DNA of 63,065 nt from Bacteroidales bacterium (GCA_003150235.1 QAMW01000040.1:25496-88560); one strand, 5' to 3'; numbered from the stretch's first letter, positions 32,090-42,417 are shown. The notes: generated from the sequence alone by a model not told the origin. Numbers and translations: made by a program.

Positions 32090-34267
32090 ATGAAGTTAAA
32101 ATATATCCTGATTTTTGCGGCATTATTGCCGGTAGTTGAATCGGAGGCTGCTAATGCCGGTGACTTGTCCCGGTATGTTTATCCTGAAAATGCGATTTCG
32201 ACTCCGGGAATGATGACCTATCTTAATGACGGCAAGAGCTATCTGCAGCTTGCCGATGACGGTACACGACTTGTAAAATACGATATAAAGACAGGCGACG
32301 AAATTGCTACCGTGATTGATGTTGCGTCCACACGTGAGAATAAAGTCAAGTCAATTGAAGGTTACATCCTTAGTCCTGATGAATCATACATAATCATATA
32401 TCAGGATAAGCTACCGGTTTATCGCCGCTCGTTTAAAGCTAAATATTATGTGTATGAGGTGCGTCATAATGTCTTGACTCCTTTAAGTGTCGAGCATCCG
32501 TTGCAGCAATCGCCCCTGTGGTCGCCCGATGGCAGGATGATTTCGTTTATGGCGGACAATAATATCTATATCCGTAAACTTGACTATAACACCGAGGTTG
32601 CTGTCACCAAAGATGGTGAGGTTAACAAGATTATCAACGGTGTGCCCGACTGGGTTTATGAGGAGGAGTTTGATACGACGTGCTCGATGGCATGGTCGCC
32701 TGACAATCTTACATTTTGTTATCTTAAGTATAACGAGACCGATGTGCCGCTGTATTCCTTCCCGCTTTATGAGGGTACGTGTGAGCCGAAGCCGCAGTAT
32801 CAGCTTTACCCCGGCAGTTACAGCTATAAATATCCTGTAGCGGGTGAGCGTAATTCGGTCGTCACGCTTCACAGTTATGATGTAGATAACCGCAAGACAA
32901 AAGATATACCATTCAATGACTCGCGCATAGAATATATACCTCGTATCGCCTATGCCGGCACTCCCGACCGTCTTGTAGTCACTACGCTGAACCGTGCCCA
33001 GAACAGGATGGAAATGTATCTTGTAAATCCCAAGTCTACGGTAAGCAAGTCTTTATATGTCGACGAGAATAATTCCGGATGGATTGACCCTGTTGCGTGG
33101 GAAGGCACAAGGCTGTATGATGATTTTTTTATCGTAATGTCGGAAAAGTCAGGATACAACCATTTGTATCAGTACAGCTATTCGGGTGCGCAGATGCGTC
33201 AGATAACTTCAGGTGACTACGATGTGACCGAATATTACGGGTATGAGAAGGCTACCGCTTCCCATTTCTATCAGTCGACCATGCGCGGTCCGCTTGACCG
33301 CGTGGTGAGCCGTGTCGATGCTAAAGGAAAGATTACACCTGTAGGTAAAGAAAATGGTACGACTTCGCTTATTTGTGCTCCCGACATGTCGTATTACACG
33401 ATGGTCTATAATGACGTGACCACTCCATCTGTATTCACTCTCTGCACTTCGGCGGGGAAACAGTTGCGGGTGCTTGAGGATAACCGTGAATATCTTTCCC
33501 GTTACGGTTCTCTTCCGGTGAAAGAGTTTTTCACCATCAATTCTGACGGATACACACTGAACGCATCCATCCTGAAACCGGCAGACTTTAATCCTTCCCG
33601 CAAGTATCCGGTAATTATGTCGCAATACAGTGGACCGGGATCGCAGGAGGTGCTTAACCGTTGGCACATGGACTGGGACTACTATTTTGTGACGCAAGGA
33701 TACATTGTGATTACTGTTGACGGACGTGGTACAGGCGGCAGGGGAAAAGAATTCAAGAATATCGTATATCGCAATCTGGGGCATTACGAGACAATAGACC
33801 AGATTGCCGCCGCTAAATATGTCCGTTCATTGTCCTATGTGTCCAAGGTCGGCATATTTGGTTGGAGCTATGGCGGATATGAATCTCTCATGGCGGCGTC
33901 GCAATATGGATATGATGCTGCTGTGGCTGTCGCTCCCGTTACTGACTGGCGTTATTACGACTCGGTATATGCTGAGCGTTATATGCTGACACCGCGTGAG
34001 AATGAAATGGGATATCAGGAAAGTGCCCCGATTTCGTATGTCGACCGTATCATGACCCCGCTGCTGATTATGCACGGTACTGCCGATGACAATGTACACC
34101 TGATGAATACCATGCAATATGTGTCAGCCCTTCAGTCGGAAGACAAGGTATGCGACATGCTGCTCTTCCCCAATATGAACCATTCGATTTATGGCTGCGG
34201 GGCACGCTCACTGGTATATCTCAATATGCTTAACTTCTTTAATCGCAATCTCCATGGCAACAAATAA
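32090..34267 (+). CDS. Dipeptidyl peptidase IV family protein (S9B)
   Basis: A signal peptide (MKLKYILIFAALLPVVESEAANA) directs this 725-aa serine peptidase to the periplasm or surface. The N-terminal beta-propeller (about residues 60-480) includes EEEFDTTCSMAWSPD, the Glu pair that binds the substrate N-terminus. The alpha/beta-hydrolase domain has the nucleophile in GWSYGGYESL (Ser about 592), the acid in GTADDNVH (Asp about 666) and the base in NMNHSIYG (His about 698). DPP IV removes X-Pro/X-Ala dipeptides from peptide N-termini. It overlaps the following membrane-protein gene by 14 bases. Confidence 0.95.
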   Translation: MKLKYILIFAALLPVVESEAANAGDLSRYVYPENAISTPGMMTYLNDGKSYLQLADDGTRLVKYDIKTGDEIATVIDVASTRENKVKSIEGYILSPDESYIIIYQDKLPVYRRSFKAKYYVYEVRHNVLTPLSVEHPLQQSPLWSPDGRMISFMADNNIYIRKLDYNTEVAVTKDGEVNKIINGVPDWVYEEEFDTTCSMAWSPDNLTFCYLKYNETDVPLYSFPLYEGTCEPKPQYQLYPGSYSYKYPVAGERNSVVTLHSYDVDNRKTKDIPFNDSRIEYIPRIAYAGTPDRLVVTTLNRAQNRMEMYLVNPKSTVSKSLYVDENNSGWIDPVAWEGTRLYDDFFIVMSEKSGYNHLYQYSYSGAQMRQITSGDYDVTEYYGYEKATASHFYQSTMRGPLDRVVSRVDAKGKITPVGKENGTTSLICAPDMSYYTMVYNDVTTPSVFTLCTSAGKQLRVLEDNREYLSRYGSLPVKEFFTINSDGYTLNASILKPADFNPSRKYPVIMSQYSGPGSQEVLNRWHMDWDYYFVTQGYIVITVDGRGTGGRGKEFKNIVYRNLGHYETIDQIAAAKYVRSLSYVSKVGIFGWSYGGYESLMAASQYGYDAAVAVAPVTDWRYYDSVYAERYMLTPRENEMGYQESAPISYVDRIMTPLLIMHGTADDNVHLMNTMQYVSALQSEDKVCDMLLFPNMNHSIYGCGARSLVYLNMLNFFNRNLHGNK

Positions 34268-35579
34268 GCAACGAAACCGGCTTACGCTACGTGGCATAGA
34301 CAGTCTTTGGATTAATTGGGCGCTTTCCGCCGGTGCGCTTGCTCTTACTGTGCTCTTTGGCGTACTTTTCACAAAGTTATGGCTTCCCGCCTTTATGCTC
34401 GGGTTCGCTTTTATATTGATGAGGCGTATTGCAGTCATGCGTGATTCCGACTCGGAAATCTGCAACATATTGCCATATATCACAGTGCGAATCCTCTTTG
34501 TGGCGGCAGCGATAATGGTAGGTATAAATCTCTATTATATGAAATTCATGGACCCGCAGGAATATCTGCTGGGACATGCCAATAAGAACATACCCTATAT
34601 TACAATACTTATACTGGCACCCGTGATGTTGGTAATCTCGATATGGGGATATGTGATGCGTCACCGTATCTCTTTCTGCCATCGTTGCACTGTAGAGCAT
34701 GGAACTCCGCAGGAACGAGGATTTATGGGGCGCGTATTTGATGTCGAGTCGCGTTATCAGCTGCGGATGCTCATATTCATATCGGCTGTTGTATCGATTT
34801 ATTCGTGGACATATTACCTTACCACTTACAACAATGTCAATATGAATCCGTCGGATTTGTATTATTATATCGCTATTCCGGTGGCATTATACGTGCTGTC
34901 GCTCGCTTATCTCGCCATGCGTTATTTCCGCATATATATGTTTTATCGTGAGAATGTAGTGGGTGATGCCTCATCGGCTGAACTTACGACTATTTTGCGC
35001 TATATTCTTATATGTGATGACTATGTGTTTCTGAATCTGGTCGATGAGGATGACAGAAAACGTGCCGATACGCCGGCAATGACACATATACCTTATCGGG
35101 AACGCATGACATCGTACGATGCCGCAGTCAACTTTTCGCTTGTCTCGGGCATCAACGACAAGGTCGACATAAAATTTTTATATGAAAATTCCAATAACCA
35201 TGCCGACAGCAATATTTTCCATTATCTTTGCGTAGTACCGTCGCGTACTGAGGTTGAAAGGTCGCGCCTTTCAGGCGAATGGTTCAGCCAGAACCAACTT
35301 GAGCGGATGCATGCCCATGGCGAATTGTCAGGCTTGCTTATGAGTGAGATTCATCGTGTATATACTGTGATGATGACTAAAAAGACCTATGACCGCTGGG
35401 GATATCGCCTATATGATATAAAGCATTATAAGCCGACATTCCGACTGCATGAACTGGAGGTGTTTGACGGTGATTTCAATGATCCGGTGTGGCTGCTTAT
35501 TGCCAAGGATAATGAAGATACCCCGTTTTTTAAACTCCGTAGATTCTGGCGTAAACATGTAAGGGACTATGGACAATAG
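34254..35579 (+). CDS. Conserved membrane protein of unknown function
   Basis: The 441-aa protein starts at ATG 34254 inside the DPP IV 3' end. It has two helices at about residues 20-55, further helices at about 72-92 and 112-132, and a pair at about 170-235. A cytosolic C-terminal domain of about 200 residues follows (ILICDDYVFLNLVDEDD, then FHYLCVVPSRTEVE, and YRLYDIKHYKPTFRLHE). A C-x2-C pair (FCHRCTVEHGTP) follows helix 4. No known family is recognised. Tight overlap with DPP IV upstream and miaA downstream (11 bases) points to one operon. Confidence 0.8.
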   Translation: MATNKQRNRLTLRGIDSLWINWALSAGALALTVLFGVLFTKLWLPAFMLGFAFILMRRIAVMRDSDSEICNILPYITVRILFVAAAIMVGINLYYMKFMDPQEYLLGHANKNIPYITILILAPVMLVISIWGYVMRHRISFCHRCTVEHGTPQERGFMGRVFDVESRYQLRMLIFISAVVSIYSWTYYLTTYNNVNMNPSDLYYYIAIPVALYVLSLAYLAMRYFRIYMFYRENVVGDASSAELTTILRYILICDDYVFLNLVDEDDRKRADTPAMTHIPYRERMTSYDAAVNFSLVSGINDKVDIKFLYENSNNHADSNIFHYLCVVPSRTEVERSRLSGEWFSQNQLERMHAHGELSGLLMSEIHRVYTVMMTKKTYDRWGYRLYDIKHYKPTFRLHELEVFDGDFNDPVWLLIAKDNEDTPFFKLRRFWRKHVRDYGQ

Positions 35580-36474
35580 GCTCCTTGTAATAACCGGACC
35601 GACGGCATCGGGCAAGACATCACGTGCCGTGGATGTAGCGAAAGCTCTTGACGGGGAAATCATCAGTGCCGACTCGCGGCAGATATATTGCGGCATGGAT
35701 ATCGGTACCGGCAAGGATCTTGTAGAGTATGACGGTGTGCCTTATCATCTTATCGATATTTGTCCTGCCGGATATAAGTATAATCTTTACGAGTATCTGC
35801 GGGACTTTGATGAGGCTTACACTAAGGTTGCCGGTAAAGGAAAACTGCCGATATTATGTGGAGGCACCGGGTTATACATAGAGTCGGCTATTAATGGTCT
35901 GCGTTTGCCGGAGGTGCCTGAAAATCGTGAACTGCGCGAGTCATTGGCTGGAAAGTCGCTTGAGGAGCTGACATCTATACTTGCATCGATGAAGACACTC
36001 CATAATGTCACTGATGTTGACAGCTGTAAAAGAGCCATACGTGCCATCGAGATACAGAGCTACTATATCGAACATCCTGAAAAGGCTGTCAGCACTCAGC
36101 CAAAGCCGATGGAGAATGTCACTATAGTCGGGGTTGACATTGACCGGGAAAGCAGGCGCAATCGCATATCCGCCCGGCTGAAGGCAAGGATTGACGAGGG
36201 GATGATTGACGAGGTAAGGTCTTTGCTTGACTCCGGCATCTCTCCGGATGACCTTATATATTATGGACTTGAGTATAAATACGTGACAAGTTATCTTGTA
36301 GGAGAAATGACTTTTGATGAAATGCTTTCCGGACTTGAGATTGCCATACATCAGTTTGCAAAGCGGCAGATGACTTGGTTTCGGGGGATGGAACGGCGAG
36401 GCTTCCATATCCATTGGATTCCATGGGATATAGGTCGTGAAGAGTTCGTCGCTCGTGTAAGCTCCTTGTTATAG
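35569..36474 (+). CDS. miaA: tRNA dimethylallyltransferase
   Basis: MiaA adds an isopentenyl group to A37 of tRNAs reading UNN codons. The 301-aa protein has the P-loop ITGPTASGKTS at residues 7-17, the ISADSRQIYCGMDIGTGK segment at 30-47 that contacts tRNA and dimethylallyl pyrophosphate, CGGTGLYIESAINGL around 97, and QFAKRQMTWFRG near the C-terminus. The start overlaps the membrane-protein gene by 11 bases. Length is normal for the Bacteroidota form. Confidence 0.97.
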   Translation: MDNRLLVITGPTASGKTSRAVDVAKALDGEIISADSRQIYCGMDIGTGKDLVEYDGVPYHLIDICPAGYKYNLYEYLRDFDEAYTKVAGKGKLPILCGGTGLYIESAINGLRLPEVPENRELRESLAGKSLEELTSILASMKTLHNVTDVDSCKRAIRAIEIQSYYIEHPEKAVSTQPKPMENVTIVGVDIDRESRRNRISARLKARIDEGMIDEVRSLLDSGISPDDLIYYGLEYKYVTSYLVGEMTFDEMLSGLEIAIHQFAKRQMTWFRGMERRGFHIHWIPWDIGREEFVARVSSLL

Positions 36475-36497
36475 ACTAACGGTTTTAATTATATTTT

Positions 36498-37475
36498 ATG
36501 AAACTCACTCTCTTCTCAATCTTGATGTCGCTGACGCTGTCAGTATCGGCGCAGCATCGTCAGTATTACATCGGTAGCGACATATCGGTCGATTCGATAT
36601 TTGCTCTTGATGACAACTGTGCTACAGTCGCTATAGAGGCGCGTTGTGCCATGCCGGCGGCAAAAGAGGATTTCGGTGACGGCGATACATGGTGGGGGAT
36701 AGCATGGAATTATGTATCGCCTGATGATTACGATTATGTGATTATGCGCCCTTTCAATTCTGATTTCGGAGCACTTGACGACCGCCGTATGATGTCGGTG
36801 GAGTATGGTGCAATAACCGGCGGCAACAATCTTGTGACAAACAAGGAGACAGTTGCATCAGGTCTAAATATGGCAAAAGGATTCAATTCAATGTTGTTAG
36901 AGTGGGAGGGCGATGTGATGCGGGTGTTTATTGGGGCAAAAGGATTGCATAAGATCATGGAGGTCACATCTAAATTGCCTGCCGGTTCTCAATGTAAGCT
37001 TGTGTCGGAAGGCTCCCCATTGGATATCGCTTCTCTTGTTGTGGAATGTGGCGAAGATATTGCACAAAGTCTTGTTACCGGTTATGAAATGGATGACGTG
37101 ATGCGACATCTCTCACTGTCTGGTGACCCTGTCGAAGGAATATGGCGTTATCTTGACCGCGAGACTGACGACAATCGTACGCGTCTTGGCGGAAACTATT
37201 CCCTGATAGTTGTCGCAAACGGCGATGGATATGACATGCTTTATCTTGACGGTGCAAGGGTAAACAATCAGGCTTGGCGTAAGTTGATGCTGAAAGGAAA
37301 ACTATTGCCGACACCGTTTGAAAATCATTATGATATGGTGTGGTATGACAGTATGATGAACCGCATGGATGACGAGACTCATGCCACATTCTCTAAAGAA
37401 GGAATACTTTCGCTTGAATTCCCGTTATTTAGAAGCACTATGCGCTTCTACCGCAGTTCCGGCATTAATTTGTAG
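36498..37475 (+). CDS. Secreted protein of unknown function
   Basis: A signal peptide (MKLTLFSILMSLTLSVSAQ) precedes a 306-residue mature protein, likely periplasmic. The first half resembles a concanavalin-like beta-sandwich (WWGIAWNYVSPDDYDYVIMRP, then MLLEWEGDVMRVFIGAKG). The second half has GDPVEGIWRYLDRETDD and YSLIVVANGDGYDMLYLDGA, as in small lipocalin-like beta domains. No catalytic motif stands out. It follows miaA by 23 bases, and its 3' end overlaps the convergent PepSY-like gene by 11 bases. Confidence 0.75.
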   Translation: MKLTLFSILMSLTLSVSAQHRQYYIGSDISVDSIFALDDNCATVAIEARCAMPAAKEDFGDGDTWWGIAWNYVSPDDYDYVIMRPFNSDFGALDDRRMMSVEYGAITGGNNLVTNKETVASGLNMAKGFNSMLLEWEGDVMRVFIGAKGLHKIMEVTSKLPAGSQCKLVSEGSPLDIASLVVECGEDIAQSLVTGYEMDDVMRHLSLSGDPVEGIWRYLDRETDDNRTRLGGNYSLIVVANGDGYDMLYLDGARVNNQAWRKLMLKGKLLPTPFENHYDMVWYDSMMNRMDDETHATFSKEGILSLEFPLFRSTMRFYRSSGINL

Positions 37476-37899
37476 GACCGCCTATCTGGCTTATGTCCCC
37501 GCTTTCCTTTATGTAGCGTATTTTATAATCAAGCATATCGAGTATCACTTCGCGAGGGTTGTTTTTGGCGGCATATACTTCATCGGTCAGTTCAAGCTCC
37601 ATGAGGTATTGTACAAGTTTGGGTTCGAGGGCGTCTTGTATGAACAGTTGAGGCAGCACGACTCCGTTGCCGTTGATTTCAAGCCAAGTGTAGTTTGAGT
37701 CAAAAGTCATTGTAGCGCCGTTTTTAATAGTGACATAATAGACCCCGTTATGTTCGTTATACTCGCTGATTCCCGACATGGGGTAGTAGGTGGAAATAAA
37801 GGTTGCGATAGGTTCGGGAAGGTCATCCCACAGGCTGCTGCTGCAGGCAATCAGCATAAATAGCCCCACAATACTTATTAACTCTTTCTTATACAGCAT
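37465..37899 (-). CDS. PepSY-like lipoprotein (PF11396 type)
   Basis: The 144-aa protein has a lipoprotein signal with a probable lipobox at LIAC (Cys19). It carries the PepSY-like fold common in Bacteroidota: LPEPIATFISTYYPMSGI, then a strand pair (GVYYVTIKNGATMTFDSNYTWLEI), then LPQLFIQDALEPKLVQYL. Such lipoproteins are secreted and of unclear function, sometimes near regulatory systems. It is convergent with the secreted protein gene and overlaps its end, so both messages may form antisense RNA at their 3' ends. Confidence 0.8.
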   Translation of the reverse strand: MLYKKELISIVGLFMLIACSSSLWDDLPEPIATFISTYYPMSGISEYNEHNGVYYVTIKNGATMTFDSNYTWLEINGNGVVLPQLFIQDALEPKLVQYLMELELTDEVYAAKNNPREVILDMLDYKIRYIKESGDISQIGGPTN

Positions 37900-38116
37900 G
37901 ATAGTGAATTTTATGTTATATGACTTTATAACAATTCATTCAACTGTTAAGTTCTTATAATTTAACTCTGTTTATCATTACTACTGTTAAATTGTGTTAT
38001 TTTATTGTCAAGCGTAATGCGATTTGCAGCGTGTTTGTGGGCGATAAATCATAATTATTGGAAAATTGTAAAGAATTATAGATTACAAGAATGGCTTCTA
38101 TGTGAAAAAAATTTAT

Positions 38117-38124
38117 TATCTTTG
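38117..38124 (+). promoter_or_regulatory. -7 element of the glycogen synthase operon
   Basis: TATCTTTG matches TAnnTTTG and lies 22 bases before the ATG at 38147. The upstream -33 box is weak. The motif lies within the longer GTG-initiated frame, which supports the downstream ATG as the true start. The 247 bp between the PepSY-like gene and this start otherwise show only AT-rich sequence. Confidence 0.6.
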
Positions 38125-38146
38125 CGCCCGTAAAATAATTTACAAT

Positions 38147-39799
38147 ATGGATAAAGCGCCTGTAAATTTAGATTTGCTTTTCGAGACGAGTTGGGAAGTA
38201 TGCAACAAGATAGGTGGTATATACACGGTATTATCGACAAAAGCTAAGACGCTCCAGAAACTATACAAGGATAAAGTCATCTTCATCGGACCTGATGTGT
38301 GGTCTGATGAAAATCCTTCACCATATTTTATTCCGTCAAATACTCTTCTGAAAGGATGGAAAGCTAAAGCTAACCTTCCGGAAGGGGTTTCTGTGCGTGT
38401 CGGCCGTTGGGATATTCCGGGACGACCTATTGTCGTGCTTGTCAAGTTTGACGGCATGTATGCTGTAAAAGATGAGTTTTATGGCAGGATGTGGGATTTA
38501 TATAAGGTAGATTCCCTTCACGCTTACGGCGATTATGATGAGGGATGTGCATTTGCACATGCTGCAGGTATAGTTATTGAAAGCATTTGTGACTATACCG
38601 GTATCCGCGACAAGAAGGTTATAGCTCATTTCGATGAATGGACTACCGGTATGGGACTTCTATATGTGAAGGATCGTCTGCCGAGTGTCGCAACCATTTT
38701 CACTACCCATGCCACTTGCATAGGTCGCAGTATTTGCGGAAACGGGAAGCCGCTTTATGACTACCTGCGTGGATATAACGGCGATCAGATGGCAAGGGAG
38801 TTGAACATGGAGTCGAAACACTCGCTTGAAAAGGCTGCCGCCCATAATGCCGACTGCTTTACTACGGTAAGTGACATCACGGCAATGGAGTGTGAACAGT
38901 TGCTTGAACGCCGACCGGTCGTTACTCCTAACGGATTTGAGCAGAATTTCGTGCCCGCGAAAGGTAAATTCCTGAGTGCGCGAGAGGAAGCGCGTGGAGT
39001 GCTTCTGAATGTCGCATCTTCGCTGCTTGGTTATAAACTGCCCGACGACACGTTCATCGTCGCCACTTCCGGCAGATGTGAATACCGCAACAAGGGCATT
39101 GACCTGTATCTTGACGCTCTCGCCCGTCTCAGGGAGTTGGATATAAACCGCACCGTCCTTGCATTTGTAATGGTGCCTGCCTGGGTGAAAGAGCCTCGCG
39201 CCGATCTGAAAAAGGCTCTCGCTGCAAAACGCAAGTCGGCTCTTCAGAATCCTGTGCTGACTCATTATCTGAACAATCCTGATGAAGACCCCATCAACTG
39301 CCGCATACATGGCATCGGGTTTACCAACTGCAAGGCAGATAAGGTAAAAGTGATTTATGTGCCATGTTATCTTAACGGTAGCGATGGTATTTTTGACAAG
39401 ACATATTATGATTTGTTGATAGGAATGGATGCCACGGTGTTTCCGTCTTATTATGAACCGTGGGGCTACACTCCGCTTGAGAGCATAGCCTTCGGTGTGC
39501 CTACCGTCACTACAACACTCTCCGGCTTCGGTCAATGGATGCTTGCCACGGAGGATAATACATTCAGCGAGTCAGGTGTCAATGTTATTGCACGTGGCGA
39601 CTTCAATTATAATGAGGTAGCCGACCGCATAGCCAAGTCGCTGGAGTATCTTGTCGGAGTGGATCCTGCCGGAATGGCATTGATCCGGTCACGTGCCATG
39701 CACATGGCGTCGCTTGCCGCATGGAGCTATTTCATTGAATACTATGTGGAGGCATTTGCTGTTGCGCTTAATGCCGCCGATGCACGTGTCAATAAATGA
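38147..39799 (+). CDS. Glycogen synthase, GT3-like
   Basis: The 550-aa cytoplasmic enzyme extends alpha-1,4-glucan from a nucleotide-activated glucose. LFETSWEVCNKIGGIYTVLSTKA at the N-terminus is the signature of the eukaryote-type (GYS/GT3) synthase found in Bacteroidota, unlike bacterial GlgA (KTGGLADV). The C-terminal half has ATSGRCEYRNKGIDLYLDAL and the donor-site YEPWGYTPLESIAFGVPTVTTTLSGFG. It precedes the alpha-glucan phosphorylase gene by 38 bases, so synthesis and breakdown enzymes are co-expressed. The start at ATG 38147 is preferred because the promoter -7 box overlaps the longer frame. Confidence 0.93.
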   Translation: MDKAPVNLDLLFETSWEVCNKIGGIYTVLSTKAKTLQKLYKDKVIFIGPDVWSDENPSPYFIPSNTLLKGWKAKANLPEGVSVRVGRWDIPGRPIVVLVKFDGMYAVKDEFYGRMWDLYKVDSLHAYGDYDEGCAFAHAAGIVIESICDYTGIRDKKVIAHFDEWTTGMGLLYVKDRLPSVATIFTTHATCIGRSICGNGKPLYDYLRGYNGDQMARELNMESKHSLEKAAAHNADCFTTVSDITAMECEQLLERRPVVTPNGFEQNFVPAKGKFLSAREEARGVLLNVASSLLGYKLPDDTFIVATSGRCEYRNKGIDLYLDALARLRELDINRTVLAFVMVPAWVKEPRADLKKALAAKRKSALQNPVLTHYLNNPDEDPINCRIHGIGFTNCKADKVKVIYVPCYLNGSDGIFDKTYYDLLIGMDATVFPSYYEPWGYTPLESIAFGVPTVTTTLSGFGQWMLATEDNTFSESGVNVIARGDFNYNEVADRIAKSLEYLVGVDPAGMALIRSRAMHMASLAAWSYFIEYYVEAFAVALNAADARVNK

Positions 39800-39837
39800 T
39801 ATATAAGAAAGAAGATTAATAATTTTTATTTTAGCGT

Positions 39838-42396
39838 ATGAAATTACAAGTGAGCAACACTAATGCACCCGCATGGCGTGACATTATGGTAAAATCTGAT
39901 TTGCCTTCCAAGCTCAAACCCCTCGAAGTAATGTCCCGCAACCTTTGGTGGGTATGGAACAGCGAGGGTAAATCTCTATTCCGCGATCTCAACCCCGACC
40001 TTTGGCGTGCGGTTGGAGAGAACCCCGTGATGCTTCTCCAGCGTCTTGATTTTGACCGCCTTCAGGAGATCATCAACGATGAAGACCTCATGGCGCGTAT
40101 TGATGCCGTATATTCCGATTTCAAGGCTTACATGAAGGTGCCCATGCGTAAGGACATTCCTTCCGTGTCTTATTTCTCAATGGAATATGGTCTTTGCAAT
40201 GCTCTTAAGATTTATTCCGGTGGTCTCGGTGTGCTTGCCGGTGACTATATCAAGGAGGCTTCCGACAGCTGTGTGGACATGACTGCTGTAGGCTTCCTTT
40301 ACCGTTATGGCTACTTTACCCAGACTCTTTCTGTGGATGGTCAGCAGATTGCCAACTATGAGCCGCAGAATTTCAACGAGCTTCCTATCGATCAGGTGGT
40401 TGATGAAGATGGTCATCCGGTGATTCTTGAAGTGCCGTTCCCCGGAAGAGTTGTGTATTCTCACATCTGGCGTGTGAATGTAGGTCGTATGAAGCTGTAT
40501 CTGATGGATACCGACTTCGACATGAACAGCGAGTTTGACCGTCAGATAACCCATCAGCTTTACGGCGGTGATTGGGAAAACCGTATCAAGCAGGAATATA
40601 TGCTCGGTATCGGTGGTATCCTGATGCTTAAGAAGCTCGGTGTAAAGAGCGAACTCTATCACTGCAACGAGGGTCATGCAGCACTTCTCAACCTTCAGCG
40701 TCTGGTGGATTATGTTCAGGACGACAAGCTTGACTTTAACACCGCTCTTGAGGTAGTCCGTGCTTCAAGCCTTTATACTGTACACACCCCCGTGCCTGCA
40801 GGTCACGACTATTTTGACGAAGGTCTATTCGGCAAATATATGGGTGCGTTCCCCGCAAAACTTGGTATCTCATGGAGCGAACTCATGAACATGGGTCGTG
40901 AGAATCCCGATACCAACGAGCGTTTCTCGATGAGTGTATTCGCTCTTAACACCTGTCAGGAGGCTAACGGCGTAAGCTGGCTCCATGGCGAGGTTTCAAA
41001 GAAAATGTTCTCAGGCATTTGGAAAGGTTACAGCTGGGAGGAGTCTCACGTAGGTTACGTTACAAATGGTGTCCACATGCCTACCTGGGCGGCTTCTGAG
41101 TGGAAGGAACTTTATGAAAAAACTTTCGGCAAGGAGTTCTTCAACCATCAGAGCGACACTAACTACTGGGCTAAGATATATGATGTAGCCGATGAGGATA
41201 TCTGGAAGCTCCGCATGACGATGAAAAACAAATTCATCAACTTCGTGCGTCGTGACTTCCGTGAGAAGTGGCTCAAGAATCAGGGTGACCCCTCACGCAT
41301 CATGTCGATTGTCGACAAGATTAATCCTAACGCACTTATCATTGGTTTCGCCCGTCGTTTTGCTACTTACAAGCGCGCTCATCTTCTCTTCTCCGACCTT
41401 GACCGCCTTTCTGCGATTGTAAACAATCCGCAGTTCCCCGTACAGTTCATCTTCTCCGGTAAGGCACACCCCGCCGACGGAGCAGGACAGGGTCTTATCA
41501 AGCGTATCATGGAGATTTCACGTATGCCGCAGTTCCTCGGTAAGATTATCTTCCTTGAAAACTACGACATGATTGTTGCAAAGCGTCTTGTATCAGGTGT
41601 AGATATCTGGTTGAATACACCTACCCGTCCGCTTGAGGCATCAGGTACATCAGGCGAGAAAGCTGAGATGAACGGTGTGCTTAACTTCTCGGTGCTTGAC
41701 GGATGGTGGTATGAGGGCTATCGTTTCTGCGAGAAAGCCGGATGGGCACTTACCGACAAGCGTACATTTACCGATCAGTCGCAGCAGGATCAGCTCGATG
41801 CAGCCACTATCTACTCGATGCTTGAAAACGAGATTGTACCCCTCTACTTCGCAAAGAATTCGAAGGGTTATTCTCCCGAGTGGATTCAGTATATAAAGAA
41901 CTCTGTGGCGAAGATTGCTCCTAACTTCACCATGAAGCGTATGATTGACGACTATATCGACCGCTTCTACGACAAGGAGGCTTCACGCACTAAGAAACTT
42001 ACTGCCCATGACTTCGCTCTTGCCAAAGAAATTGTGGCATGGAAAGAGAATGTGGCTTCCAAGTGGGACGGCGTGAAAGTTGATTCAATCATCGAGTCTG
42101 TTGACCAGAACAACAGCAAGACCGGTCAGCCATTCTCTACCGTGATTAAGGTCAACACCAACGGTCTCGGTCGTGACGTGCATGTAGAACTTGTCGTGTA
42201 TAAGGTTGTCAATGGTGAAGAAAAGCTTGTCCGCACCGAGCAGTTCAAGCCTATCGGTCAGGATGGCGACAACATCACTTACGAGCTTAAGTCTAAGATG
42301 CGTGAGTCAGGCGTGTTCCGTTATGCATTCCGTGCTTATCCCTGGAATGACGCTCTTCCTCATCGTCAGGACTTCGCTTATGTACGTTGGCTCTAA
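39838..42396 (+). CDS. Alpha-glucan phosphorylase (GT35)
   Basis: The 852-aa enzyme releases glucose-1-phosphate from glycogen. It belongs to the short-form alpha-glucan phosphorylases (TIGR02094): YFSMEYGLCNALKIYSGGLGVLAGDYIKEASD near residues 101-133, HCNEGHAALLNLQRLV (about 280), YVTNGVHMPTWAASEW (about 407), and the PLP-lysine region TRPLEASGTSGEKAEMNGVLNFSVLDGWW near residue 600. It is co-transcribed with glycogen synthase and followed by a strong bidirectional hairpin. The codon usage looks highly optimised, suggesting abundant expression. Confidence 0.96.
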   Translation: MKLQVSNTNAPAWRDIMVKSDLPSKLKPLEVMSRNLWWVWNSEGKSLFRDLNPDLWRAVGENPVMLLQRLDFDRLQEIINDEDLMARIDAVYSDFKAYMKVPMRKDIPSVSYFSMEYGLCNALKIYSGGLGVLAGDYIKEASDSCVDMTAVGFLYRYGYFTQTLSVDGQQIANYEPQNFNELPIDQVVDEDGHPVILEVPFPGRVVYSHIWRVNVGRMKLYLMDTDFDMNSEFDRQITHQLYGGDWENRIKQEYMLGIGGILMLKKLGVKSELYHCNEGHAALLNLQRLVDYVQDDKLDFNTALEVVRASSLYTVHTPVPAGHDYFDEGLFGKYMGAFPAKLGISWSELMNMGRENPDTNERFSMSVFALNTCQEANGVSWLHGEVSKKMFSGIWKGYSWEESHVGYVTNGVHMPTWAASEWKELYEKTFGKEFFNHQSDTNYWAKIYDVADEDIWKLRMTMKNKFINFVRRDFREKWLKNQGDPSRIMSIVDKINPNALIIGFARRFATYKRAHLLFSDLDRLSAIVNNPQFPVQFIFSGKAHPADGAGQGLIKRIMEISRMPQFLGKIIFLENYDMIVAKRLVSGVDIWLNTPTRPLEASGTSGEKAEMNGVLNFSVLDGWWYEGYRFCEKAGWALTDKRTFTDQSQQDQLDAATIYSMLENEIVPLYFAKNSKGYSPEWIQYIKNSVAKIAPNFTMKRMIDDYIDRFYDKEASRTKKLTAHDFALAKEIVAWKENVASKWDGVKVDSIIESVDQNNSKTGQPFSTVIKVNTNGLGRDVHVELVVYKVVNGEEKLVRTEQFKPIGQDGDNITYELKSKMRESGVFRYAFRAYPWNDALPHRQDFAYVRWL

Positions 42397-42417
42397 TAAT
42401 AACAATTTACATAGCAG

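Noticed and set aside
38660..39535. Minus-strand ORF of 291 aa over glycogen synthase
   Set aside because: Antisense shadow of a conserved gene.
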